NCBI RefSeq assembly: GCF_035918395.1
Contig: NZ_CP142362.1
Coordinates: 37,501-101,500, forward strand
Direction: 5' to 3'
From: Mycolicibacterium sp. ND9-15
Lineage (GTDB): Bacteria; Actinomycetota; Actinomycetes; Mycobacteriales; Mycobacteriaceae
DNA: 64,000 bases
Shown here: piece by piece, positions 57,385-64,000 of the stretch
Numbering within the stretch: position 1 is the stretch's first letter
How the letters are laid out: each line of letters starts with the position of its first letter
The notes under the pieces: generated by a model
What the model was told of the DNA's origin: nothing
The model's database searches: none
The model's input: only the letters and a program-made list of their open reading frames with translations
Program-made: the position numbers and the translations under genes

Positions 57385-60078
57385 CTAATGCGCGGCGGCG
57401 TCCCAACTACGGCCGTAACCGACGCTGACCTCCAGCGGCACGTCGAGCGGGTAGGCGCTGCCCATCTCGTCGCGGACTAGTTTCTCGACCGTGTCACGCT
57501 CGTCGTCGGCGATTTCGAACAGCAACTCGTCGTGCACCTGCAGCAGCATCCGTGACTTCAGCCCCGCCTCCTTCAGCGCCTTGTCGACGTTGATCATCGC
57601 GACCTTGATGATGTCGGCGGCGCTGCCCTGGATCGGCGCGTTGAGCGCGGCGCGCTCGGCGGCCTCGCGCACGTTGCGGTTGCTGCTGTCCAGTTCCGGC
57701 AGATAGCGCCGCCTGCCGAACACCGTCGAGGTGTATCCGTCCTTGCGCGCCTGGTCGACGACGTCGCGCAGGTAGTCGCGAACTCCACCGAAGCGGTCGA
57801 AGTACTGCTCCATCTGCACCTTGGCTTCCTCGGTCGAGATCTTGAGCTGAGCGGCCAGCCCGTAGGCACTCAACCCGTATGCCAGTCCATACGACATCGC
57901 CTTGACGCGACGCCGTAGTTCGGCGTTGACCTCGTCAATCGGTACCGAGAAGGCCCGCGACGCGACGAAGGAGTGGAGGTCCTCCCCGGTGCGAAACGCC
58001 TCGATCAGACCCGCGTCCCTGGACACGTGCGCCATGATGCGCATCTCGATCTGGCTGTAGTCCGCGGTCATCAGCTCCGCGTGCCCCGTGCCCACGACAA
58101 ACGCGTCGCGGATGCGCCGGCCGGCGTCGGTGCGGATCGGGATGTTCTGCAGGTTCGGCTCGGTAGAAGAAAGCCTGCCAGTCGCCGCAATCGTCTGGTT
58201 GAAGGTGGTGTGGATGCGGCCATCGGTCGCTACTGAAGCCAGGAGGCCGTCGACGGTGACCTTCAGCCGCGTCGCGTCGCGGTGGGCGAGCAGATGCTGC
58301 AGGAACGGGTGGCCGGTCTTTTCGAAAAGACTCTGCAGCGCGTCGGCATCGGTGGTGTAGCCGGTCTTCGTACGCTTGGTCTTCGGCATCTCCAACTCGT
58401 CGAACAGCACCACCTGCAGCTGTTTGGGCGAGCCCAGGTTGATCTGCTTGCCGATCACCGCATAGGCCGCTTCGGCGGCGTCGCGGATCTGATCGGCGAA
58501 TTCGCTCTGCAGCTGGCCCAGTTGTTCGCAGTCGACCGCGATGCCCGCAGTTTCCATCTCCGCCAGCACCCGCTGTACCGGCAACTCGATATTGTTCAGC
58601 AACGGCAGGGAGTCGATGCGGGCGAGCTCCTCGTCTAGAGCGTCAGCGAGGTCCATCACCGCATTCGCCCGCAATATCACGGTCTGCACGGCCTGCTCGT
58701 CGGTGCCGTCGCTGACGTCCAGCAGTGAAAGTTGTTGCTGTTCGGGGCTTTCCGCCCGCAGTTCTCGCTTCAGGTAGCGCAGCGAGAGGTCGTCGAGGGT
58801 GAAGCTGCGCTGCCCCGGCCGGACCAGGTACGCGGCCAGCGCAGTGTCCGACGTGACGCCTGCGAGTGTCCAACCCCGGCCCTCGAGGTCGTGCATCGCC
58901 AGCTTGGCCTCGTGCAGCGCCTTGGGCGGCCCGGTGTCAGCCAGCCAGGACGCCAGCGCGGCCTCGTCCTCCTCGGTCAACGTCGCAGTGTCGATGTAGC
59001 GGCCGTCGCCGTCCGCGGCGACAATGGCCAGCGCCGTCGCGTCGGCGTCGAAGGCCACGTGGGTGCCGACCACCGCCATCCCGAACCTCTCGCCCGAGCT
59101 GTGTTCGGCAAGCCACGCCGCGAGTTCGCCCGGCTCCAGCGCCCGTCCGCGTACGTCGAAGCCCTGGTCGACCTCCGGGTCCGCCGAGGCCAGCGTCTCG
59201 AACAGCCGATCGCGCAGAACGCGAAACTCCAGGTCGTCGAACAGCCGATGAATCTGGTCTCGGTCCCACGGCTGCATGCGCAGGGTGTCCGGGGTCTGCG
59301 CCAGCGGCACATCCTTGACCAGGTCGGTCAGCTCCCGGTTGAGCACGACGCTCGACAGATTGGCGCGCAATGCGTCCCCGACCTTGCCCTTCACGGTGTC
59401 GGCTTTGTCGACCAGCGCCTCCAGCGAGCCGAATTCGGCGATCCACTTCGTCGCCGTCTTCTCGCCGACGCCGGGGATACCGGGCAGGTTGTCGCTCGGG
59501 TCGCCGCGCAGGGCCGCGAAATCCGGGTACTGCTCGGGGGTCAGGCCGTACTTCTCCAGCACCGTTTCCGGCGTGAATCGCGTCAGCTCGCTGACGCCCT
59601 TCCGCGGGTACAGCACCGTGACGTCGTGGCTGACCAGTTGGAGCGAGTCGCGGTCCCCGCTGACCACCAGCACGCGATAGCCGCCCTGTTCGGCCTGCGT
59701 GGCGAGCGTGGCAATGATGTCGTCGGCCTCGAAACCCGGTTCGGCGAGCACCGTGATGCCCAGCGCGCCGAGCACCTCCTTGGTGATGTCGATCTGGCCG
59801 CGGAACTCCTCAGGTGTCGACGAGCGGCCCGCCTTGTACTCGGGATACTTGTCCACGCGGAACGTCTGGCGCGACACGTCGAACGCAGCCGCGATATGGC
59901 TGGGTTGTTCATCGCGCAGCAGGTTGATCAGCATCGCGGTGAAGCCGTACACCGCGTTGGTGGTGAGCCCACCCCGCGTCTTGAAGTTCTCGGCCGGCAG
60001 CGCGTAAAACGCCCGATACGCCAGCGAATTGCCGTCGAGCAACATCAACGTCGGCTTCTGGTCCGTGGCGGGGCTCAC
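57385..60078 (-). CDS. polA: DNA polymerase I
   Basis: Repair and Okazaki-fragment polymerase, 897 residues. The 5'-nuclease domain spans about 1-310 (LLDGNSLAYRAFYAL, FEADDIIATLA, GDPSDNLPGIPGVGEKTA). The middle domain keeps the exonuclease fold but not the DxE metal residues, as in other mycobacteria, so proofreading is absent. The polymerase domain has motif A DYSQIEMR, motif B with RRRVKAMSYGLAYG and motif C VHDELLFE. A GTG start follows a -10 hexamer by six bases, giving a leaderless mRNA, and the promoter resembles the PafBC type. Confidence 0.97.
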   Translation of the reverse strand: MSPATDQKPTLMLLDGNSLAYRAFYALPAENFKTRGGLTTNAVYGFTAMLINLLRDEQPSHIAAAFDVSRQTFRVDKYPEYKAGRSSTPEEFRGQIDITKEVLGALGITVLAEPGFEADDIIATLATQAEQGGYRVLVVSGDRDSLQLVSHDVTVLYPRKGVSELTRFTPETVLEKYGLTPEQYPDFAALRGDPSDNLPGIPGVGEKTATKWIAEFGSLEALVDKADTVKGKVGDALRANLSSVVLNRELTDLVKDVPLAQTPDTLRMQPWDRDQIHRLFDDLEFRVLRDRLFETLASADPEVDQGFDVRGRALEPGELAAWLAEHSSGERFGMAVVGTHVAFDADATALAIVAADGDGRYIDTATLTEEDEAALASWLADTGPPKALHEAKLAMHDLEGRGWTLAGVTSDTALAAYLVRPGQRSFTLDDLSLRYLKRELRAESPEQQQLSLLDVSDGTDEQAVQTVILRANAVMDLADALDEELARIDSLPLLNNIELPVQRVLAEMETAGIAVDCEQLGQLQSEFADQIRDAAEAAYAVIGKQINLGSPKQLQVVLFDELEMPKTKRTKTGYTTDADALQSLFEKTGHPFLQHLLAHRDATRLKVTVDGLLASVATDGRIHTTFNQTIAATGRLSSTEPNLQNIPIRTDAGRRIRDAFVVGTGHAELMTADYSQIEMRIMAHVSRDAGLIEAFRTGEDLHSFVASRAFSVPIDEVNAELRRRVKAMSYGLAYGLSAYGLAAQLKISTEEAKVQMEQYFDRFGGVRDYLRDVVDQARKDGYTSTVFGRRRYLPELDSSNRNVREAAERAALNAPIQGSAADIIKVAMINVDKALKEAGLKSRMLLQVHDELLFEIADDERDTVEKLVRDEMGSAYPLDVPLEVSVGYGRSWDAAAH

Positions 60079-60084
60079 GGCCCT

Positions 60085-60107
60085 ACTCTATGCACCCGCG
60101 CCGACAC
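60085..60107 (-). promoter_or_regulatory. PafBC-like promoter of polA, leaderless
   Basis: Minus strand GTGTCGGCG (60107-60099), exactly eight bases, then TAGAGT (60090-60085), and six bases to the GTG start. The 9-mer matches TTGTCRGTG at seven positions; the -10 is identical to that of uvrA. Confidence 0.5.
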
Positions 60108-60126
60108 CGAACGCGTCCCGCTCAAC

Positions 60127-60140
60127 TGGAACACGTTTCA
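60127..60140. promoter_or_regulatory. KstR operator
   Basis: TGGAACACGTTTCA fits the KstR consensus TNNAACNNGTTNNA at every fixed position. It overlaps the -35 region of the DUF35 gene promoter, so bound KstR would block transcription until a cholesterol-derived CoA ester releases it. Confidence 0.75.
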
Positions 60141-60159
60141 GTTTTCGCACCGCCACTCG

Positions 60160-60165
60160 GTACGC
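60160..60165 (+). promoter_or_regulatory. -10 element (TACGCT) of the DUF35-thiolase operon
   Basis: TACGCT lies seven bases before the GTG at 60173, giving a leaderless transcript. The KstR site ends 20 bases upstream, covering the -35 position. Confidence 0.55.
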
Positions 60166-60172
60166 TGACCGG

Positions 60173-60610
60173 GTGTCAGCTTCCACTCAACCCGCAATCG
60201 CCGGGTGGTTCGCCACCGACGGCTCCGGAGAGGCCTACCTGATCGGCGGCAAGTGCCACCAGTGCGGTACGTACGTGTTCCCGCCGCGCGCCAACAACTG
60301 CCCCAACCCCGCCTGCGACGGTGACGACTTGGCCCAGGTGCCCTTGTCGCGGCGCGGGACGCTGTGGAGCTACACCGAGAACCGGTACGCTCCCCCGCCG
60401 CCGTACCCGGCGCCGGATCCCTTCGAGCCCTTCGCCGTTGCCGCGGTGCAGCTGGGCGAGGAGGGGCTGATCGTGCTGGGCAAGGTCGTCGAGGGAACAC
60501 TGGCCGCCGACCTGAAAGTCGGTACGGAGATGGAATTGACGACGATGCCGTTGTTCGTCGACGACGACGGTGTCGAGCGCGTCGTCTACGCGTGGCGGCC
60601 TGCGTCATGA
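60173..60610 (+). CDS. DUF35 OB-fold/zinc-ribbon acyl-CoA-associated protein
   Basis: A 145-residue partner protein with a zinc ribbon (Cys28, Cys31, Cys43, Cys48: KCHQCGTYVF to CPNPAC) and an OB fold (GTLWSYTENRY, GLIVLGKVVEGTL), syntenic with Rv1628c. DUF35 proteins form complexes with thiolase-like enzymes; in steroid catabolism ChsH2-type DUF35 domains bind Ltp2 and help aldol cleavage. The next gene, a thiolase-like protein, overlaps by four bases, which supports such a complex. A KstR box controls the pair. Confidence 0.88.
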   Translation: MSASTQPAIAGWFATDGSGEAYLIGGKCHQCGTYVFPPRANNCPNPACDGDDLAQVPLSRRGTLWSYTENRYAPPPPYPAPDPFEPFAVAAVQLGEEGLIVLGKVVEGTLAADLKVGTEMELTTMPLFVDDDGVERVVYAWRPAS

Positions 60611-61806
60611 GCCCCGAACCGCTGTACATCCTCGGCGCCGGCATGCACCCGTGGGGCAAGTGGGGGCGCGACTTCACCGAGTACGGCGTCGTGGCCGCGC
60701 GTGCCGCGTTGGCGGAGGCGGGCTTGGACTGGCGTCAGATCCAACTCGTCGCGGGCGCGGACACCATCCGCAACGGCTACCCGGGCTTCGTGGCGGGCTC
60801 GACCTTCGCGCAGAAGCTGGGCTGGAACGGCGTGCCCGTCTCGTCGAGTTATGCCGCGTGCGCGAGCGGCTCACAGGCGTTGCAGAGCGCCCGCGCCCAG
60901 ATTCTGGCCGGCTTCTGCGATGTGGCGCTCGTGATCGGGGCCGACACCACACCCAAAGGCTTCTTCGCCCCGGTCGGCGGCGAGCGCAAGAACGACCCCG
61001 ACTGGCAACGCTTCCACCTGATCGGCGCCACCAACACGGTGTACTTCGCGCTGCTGGCGCGCCGCCGCATGGACCTCTACGGCGCCACCCTCGAGGACTT
61101 CGCCGCGGTGAAGGTCAAAAACGCCAAGCACGGGCTGGACAACCCCAACGCGCGCTATCGCAAAGAAGCCACGATCGACGACGTGCTGACCAGCCCGGTC
61201 GTCTCCGATCCGCTTCGGCTGCTTGACATCTGCGCGACCTCGGACGGGGCGGCCGCGCTGGTGGTGGCGAGCAAGTCGTTCGCCGAGAAACATCTCGGCT
61301 CGCTCGAGGGGGTGCCGTCGGTACGGGCCGTCAGCACGGTGACTCCGCAGTATCCCCAGCATCTTCCCGAATTGCCGGACATCGCAACGGATTCCACCGC
61401 AGTGGTGAGTGCGCCCGAACGGGTGTTCAAGGACCAGATCCTCGACGCGGCGTACGCCGAGGCGGGCATCGGTCCCGAAGACCTGAGCCTGGCCGAGGTC
61501 TACGACCTGTCCACCGCGCTGGAACTCGACTGGTACGAGCATCTCGGTCTGTGCGCCAAGGGCGAGGCCGAGCAACTACTGCGTAGCGGCGCGACGGCGA
61601 TCGGCGGGAAGATCCCGGTCAACCCCTCCGGCGGGTTGGCGTGCTTCGGCGAAGCCATCCCGGCACAAGCGATCGCGCAGGTCTGCGAGCTGAGCTGGCA
61701 GCTGAGGGGGCAGGCGACCGGCCGCCAAGTCGACGACGCCAAGGTCGGCGTCACCGCCAACCAGGGCCTGTTCGGCCACGGCTCGTCGGTGATCGTCGCC
61801 CGCTGA
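60607..61806 (+). CDS. Thiolase-like lipid-transfer protein
   Basis: A 399-residue thiolase-superfamily protein (SCPx/Ltp type), syntenic with Rv1627c. Cys85 in YAACASGSQ is at the nucleophile position; the C-terminal block has NPSGGLACFGEA and His391 in GHGSS. True degradative thiolases have a further Cys in the final C-x-G loop; here it reads GHGSS. The enzyme could be a thiolase or a retro-aldolase acting with the DUF35 partner whose stop overlaps its ATG (ATGA). The KstR site ahead of the operon points to steroid side-chain or related lipid degradation. Confidence 0.87.
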   Translation: MSPEPLYILGAGMHPWGKWGRDFTEYGVVAARAALAEAGLDWRQIQLVAGADTIRNGYPGFVAGSTFAQKLGWNGVPVSSSYAACASGSQALQSARAQILAGFCDVALVIGADTTPKGFFAPVGGERKNDPDWQRFHLIGATNTVYFALLARRRMDLYGATLEDFAAVKVKNAKHGLDNPNARYRKEATIDDVLTSPVVSDPLRLLDICATSDGAAALVVASKSFAEKHLGSLEGVPSVRAVSTVTPQYPQHLPELPDIATDSTAVVSAPERVFKDQILDAAYAEAGIGPEDLSLAEVYDLSTALELDWYEHLGLCAKGEAEQLLRSGATAIGGKIPVNPSGGLACFGEAIPAQAIAQVCELSWQLRGQATGRQVDDAKVGVTANQGLFGHGSSVIVAR

Positions 61807-61865
61807 GCGGGTGATCCAACAAGAGTCCGCTGAGCGGGTGATCCAACAAGAGTCCGCTGAGCGGG
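61801..61865 (+). repeat. 27-bp tandem duplication spanning the thiolase stop and the next start codon
   Basis: Two full 27-base copies (61801-61827 and 61828-61854) are followed by 11 bases of a third. The unit carries CGCTGA (end of the thiolase gene) and GTGATCCAACAAGAGTC, so it duplicates the start of the next gene in frame: nine residues VIQQESAER appear twice. Confidence 0.9.
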
Positions 61866-62551
61866 CAACTCGACAATTGCTGGCTAGGCAGTTCGAACCC
61901 TACGGCCCCTCCTATTGGGGCGCCATCGCCGTGTTCGTGATCGGTGCGGTGCTGCTCGTCTGGGCCGGACGCAGCCAGACCGAGTCGCGGTCCAGGCGTC
62001 TGGGCCGCATCCTGGGCGGGCTCACCGCGGGGATCTACGCAGCGATCCTGGCCTACAACCTCGTCCCGCCGACCCTGGCGTACTCGGTGCCGATCCAACT
62101 CACCGACGTGGCAACCGTCGTCGCCGCGTACGCGTTGTGGACGCAGCGACAATGGGCGTACGCGCTGACCTACTACTGGGGCCTGGTGCTGAGCATCCAG
62201 GCGCTGATCACACCGGTGTTGCGGGGGCCCGACTTTCCGCACTACCGGTTCCTCGCGTTCTACGCGATCCATCTGATGGTCGTGTGGGCCGCGATCTATC
62301 TCACGTGGGGCCGCGGTATGCGTCCGGACTGGCGCAGCTTTCGGTTTGCGGTTGCAGTCACGATCGCGTGGGCCGCGGTGACGCTGGTGTTCAACAAGAT
62401 CGCCGACACCAACTACGGTTTCACGAACTACAAGCCGGCCACCGCGTCGCTGCTGGACGTCTTGGGGCCGTGGCCGGTGTACATCTTCAGCACGGCCGCC
62501 TTGGTTTGTGTCCTGTGGGCCCTGATGACGTGGCCGTGGGTGCGACGGTGA
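61811..62551 (+). CDS. YwaF/TIGR02206-type integral membrane protein
   Basis: A 246-residue protein with six to seven membrane helices from residue 33 on. The sequence is of the YwaF/TIGR02206 kind, with LSIQALITPVLRGPDFPHYRF and the TNYGFTNYKPATASLLDVLGPWPVY block near the end. Function unknown. Because of a 27-bp tandem duplication there are two equivalent GTG starts, 61811 and 61838, the second giving 237 residues. It overlaps the YggU-type gene by four bases. Confidence 0.82.
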   Translation: MIQQESAERVIQQESAERATRQLLARQFEPYGPSYWGAIAVFVIGAVLLVWAGRSQTESRSRRLGRILGGLTAGIYAAILAYNLVPPTLAYSVPIQLTDVATVVAAYALWTQRQWAYALTYYWGLVLSIQALITPVLRGPDFPHYRFLAFYAIHLMVVWAAIYLTWGRGMRPDWRSFRFAVAVTIAWAAVTLVFNKIADTNYGFTNYKPATASLLDVLGPWPVYIFSTAALVCVLWALMTWPWVRR

Positions 62552-62772
62552 TCGTCGTCGTCCGGGTCAAGCCGGGTAGTGCCAAGGGGCCGCTCGTCGA
62601 GGCCGACGACGACGGCGCAATGACCGTTTATGTGCGGGAGCGGGCCGTCGAGGGCAAGGCGACCAAGGCCGTCACCAAGCTGCTCGCCGAGCACTTCGAC
62701 GTCCCGCCTTCTGCGGTCAAACTGGTTGCGGGCGCGACGTCGCGGGTGAAGCGCTTCGAGATACAGCGCTGA
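62548..62772 (+). CDS. YggU-family protein (DUF167/UPF0235)
   Basis: A 74-residue protein recognised by VRVKPGSAKGP at the N-terminus, MTVYVRERAVEGKAT in the middle and GATSRVKRFEI at the end, the DUF167 pattern. Function unknown. The GTG at 62548 overlaps the previous stop by four bases (GTGA), so it is the last gene of the operon beginning at 60173 or 61811. A long open frame in the same phase upstream is a shadow of the membrane gene. Confidence 0.88.
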   Translation: MIVVVRVKPGSAKGPLVEADDDGAMTVYVRERAVEGKATKAVTKLLAEHFDVPPSAVKLVAGATSRVKRFEIQR

Positions 62773-62820
62773 GCGCACCGTCACAAGGCGACGAGTGTGC
62801 GCAAGCTGCCGTACTATTGC

Positions 62821-62839
62821 GGCGTGTCGGTGTGCAGAC
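62821..62839. repeat. Short dispersed intergenic repeat, copy 2
   Basis: Identical 19-mer to 12344-12362, in the 90-base convergent gap between the YggU-family gene and livF. The flanks differ, but CGAGT occurs near the same side in both copies, separated by a variable spacer. Confidence 0.6.
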
Positions 62840-62862
62840 TCGCACGCTGGCGCAAGAAGACG

Positions 62863-63618
62863 CTAGGCGACGCCGAGGTAGGCCGCACGAATAGTGTCGT
62901 CGGCCAACAGCTCTCGAGCATCACCGACGCGGGTGACCTCTCCGGTCTCCAAAATATAGGCCCGGTCGGAGCGGCTCAGCGCCTGCTGCGCGTTCTGCTC
63001 CACCAGCAGCACCGTGGTGCCCTGCGCGTTGATCTCGGCGATGATCCGGAAGATCTGCGAAATCACCATGGGCGCCAGGCCCATCGACGGTTCGTCGAGC
63101 AACAGCACCCGCGGGCGGGCCATCAGCGCACGCCCGATCGCCAACATCTGCTGCTCACCTCCCGACAGCGTGCCGCCCACCTGGCTGCGACGTTCGGCGA
63201 GCCGTGGAAACGTCTCCAGAACCCAGTCCAGGCGTTCCCTGTGCTCGGAGCGCGACGCGAACTTGCGGCCGTAGCAACCCATCTCGAGGTTCTCCACGAC
63301 GGTCATTCCGGGAAAGACCCCGCGGCCCTCGGGGGCCTGCACCAGACCCTGGATCGCCCGCTGGTGAGCCTTGACCCGGCTGATGTCCTTGCCCTCGAAC
63401 CAGATTGAGCCCGACGTCAACGGCAGCAGCCCCGAGATGGCCCGCATGGTTGTGGTCTTGCCCGCGCCGTTGGAGCCGAGCAGCGTGACGAGCTCGCCCT
63501 CGTGCACCGTCAGCGAGATCCCGTGCAGCGCACGGATCCTGCCGTACTGCACGACGATGTCGCGCAACTCTAGGACAACGGCCCGCTCGGGCTGCGGTTG
63601 CTCACTCGACTTCGTCAT
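62863..63618 (-). CDS. livF: Branched-chain amino-acid ABC transporter ATP-binding protein LivF
   Basis: ATPase of a LIV-type (HAAT) importer, 251 residues, with Walker A GSNGAGKT (48-55), signature LSGGEQQ, Walker B LLLDEPSMGL and the LivF-type PEGRGVFPGMTVVENL segment. It overlaps livG by 17 bases and ends a cluster whose permease and binding-protein genes should lie to the right of the window. Substrates of this family include amino acids and amides. Confidence 0.92.
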   Translation of the reverse strand: MTKSSEQPQPERAVVLELRDIVVQYGRIRALHGISLTVHEGELVTLLGSNGAGKTTTMRAISGLLPLTSGSIWFEGKDISRVKAHQRAIQGLVQAPEGRGVFPGMTVVENLEMGCYGRKFASRSEHRERLDWVLETFPRLAERRSQVGGTLSGGEQQMLAIGRALMARPRVLLLDEPSMGLAPMVISQIFRIIAEINAQGTTVLLVEQNAQQALSRSDRAYILETGEVTRVGDARELLADDTIRAAYLGVA

Positions 63619-64000
63619 CGGGCACCCCCAGATAGGCGGCGATGACCTTCGGGTCCTCGCGAATCGCGGATGGCAGGCCGTCGGCGATCTTGCGTCCGAA
63701 CTCCAGGACCACGATGCGATCGGTCACGCCCATCACCAGCCGCATGTCGTGCTCGATCAGCAGCACCGTATAGCCGTCGTCGCGAATCTTCTGGATCAAA
63801 TCGATCAGCGCGGCCTTCTCTCGCGGGTTGAATCCGGCCGCCGGTTCGTCCAGGCAGAGCAGTTTCGGCTCGGTGGCCAGCGCGCGGGCGATCTCCAGTC
63901 GGCGCTGATCGCCGTAGGGCAGGTTCTTCGCCTTCTCCTCGCCGCGGTGCGCGATCCCCACAAAATGCAGCAGCGCCGCCGAGCGTTCGATCGCCGACCG
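63602..64000 (-). CDS. livG: LivG ATP-binding protein, 5' part beyond the window
   Basis: The C-terminal 132 residues of a LivG-type ATPase are visible: YGDQRRLEIARAL replaces the canonical LSGGQ as usual in LivG, then LLCLDEPAAGFNPRE (Walker B), LLIEHDMRLVM and the tail REDPKVIAAYLG. The frame is open to base 64000, so the start and Walker A are off the edge. It precedes livF in the same operon. Confidence 0.92.
   Translation of the reverse strand, partial: RSAIERSAALLHFVGIAHRGEEKAKNLPYGDQRRLEIARALATEPKLLCLDEPAAGFNPREKAALIDLIQKIRDDGYTVLLIEHDMRLVMGVTDRIVVLEFGRKIADGLPSAIREDPKVIAAYLGVPDDEVE

Noticed and set aside
58732..60168. Plus-strand open frame antisense to polA running into the promoter gap
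   Set aside because: No protein family features; overlaps conserved polA and its promoter.

Overview
This window looks like chromosomal DNA of a mycobacterium, most likely a fast-growing Mycolicibacterium-type species. It is GC-rich. Nearly every housekeeping protein reads as a close relative of its M. tuberculosis counterpart, and gene order follows two H37Rv blocks that I recognise from memory: Rv1689-Rv1683 at about 0.4-8.5 kb and Rv1659-Rv1627c at about 10.9-61.8 kb. The fast-grower inference rests on the left edge, where a typical mycobacterial 16S rRNA leader and promoter lie just downstream of tyrS. That is the position of the second rRNA operon (rrnB) in fast growers; most slow growers have only rrnA, next to murA. 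The 16S gene itself lies outside the window.

Layout. 0-0.4 kb: rrnB leader and promoter. 0.4-4.9 kb: tyrS and mpg, a divergent two-component ABC exporter with its TetR regulator, and a Trm112-like protein. 4.9-10.9 kb: an exported protein, a very large hydrolase/AMP-binding fusion, an ABC-F translation ATPase and a lipoprotein. 10.9-22.9 kb: the arginine genes argCJBDFRGH, with stop/start overlaps from argC through argG and an ARG-box palindrome before argC, preceded by pheST. 23-29.4 kb: an adenylate cyclase, an MpaB/DUF2236 plus acyl-CoA dehydrogenase pair, and tsnR beside the infC-rpmI-rplT translation operon. infC starts with AUC and sits behind a leader containing an intrinsic terminator. 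29.4-38.7 kb: lysX, membrane and esterase genes, uvrA and a metallo-beta-lactamase-fold hydrolase. 38.7-42.7 kb: an accessory patch with vapBC, a wrecked cytochrome P450 gene, a class I aldolase and an Lnt-like protein with Ser at the catalytic Cys position. 42.6-48.3 kb: a universal stress protein, a GT-C mannosyltransferase-like protein, UdgX, an MFS exporter and a ribosome hibernation factor (RafH type) with a small membrane protein, both behind DosR-like boxes. 48.4-60.1 kb: uvrB, coaE, rpsA, a PrsW-type protease, a ThrE-type exporter and polA. 60.1-64 kb: a DUF35/thiolase-like pair behind a KstR-type operator, a membrane protein whose start region is duplicated in tandem, a YggU-family protein, and the end of a branched-chain amino-acid ABC transporter (livF, partial livG).

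How the parts fit together. Several regulatory programmes can be read directly from the DNA. uvrA, uvrB and polA each have a RecA-independent (PafBC-type) damage promoter pattern, TTGTCRGTG-N8-TANNNT or a close variant. The RafH gene and its neighbour carry DosR-like boxes about 35 bases before their starts. The DUF35/thiolase pair has a perfect KstR consensus. Many genes have a -10 hexamer exactly 6-7 bases before the start codon, which implies leaderless mRNAs, as is common in mycobacteria.

I did not find a clearly new multi-gene system such as a novel defence island or CRISPR. The most unusual items are the infC leader (terminator, overlapping small frame and AUC start), the DosR-box membrane protein next to RafH, the DUF402 gene whose predicted leaderless start codon reads ATC, the Cys-to-Ser Lnt, the hydrolase/AMP-binding fusion with a degenerate adenylation loop, and a 27-bp duplication that copies a start codon.
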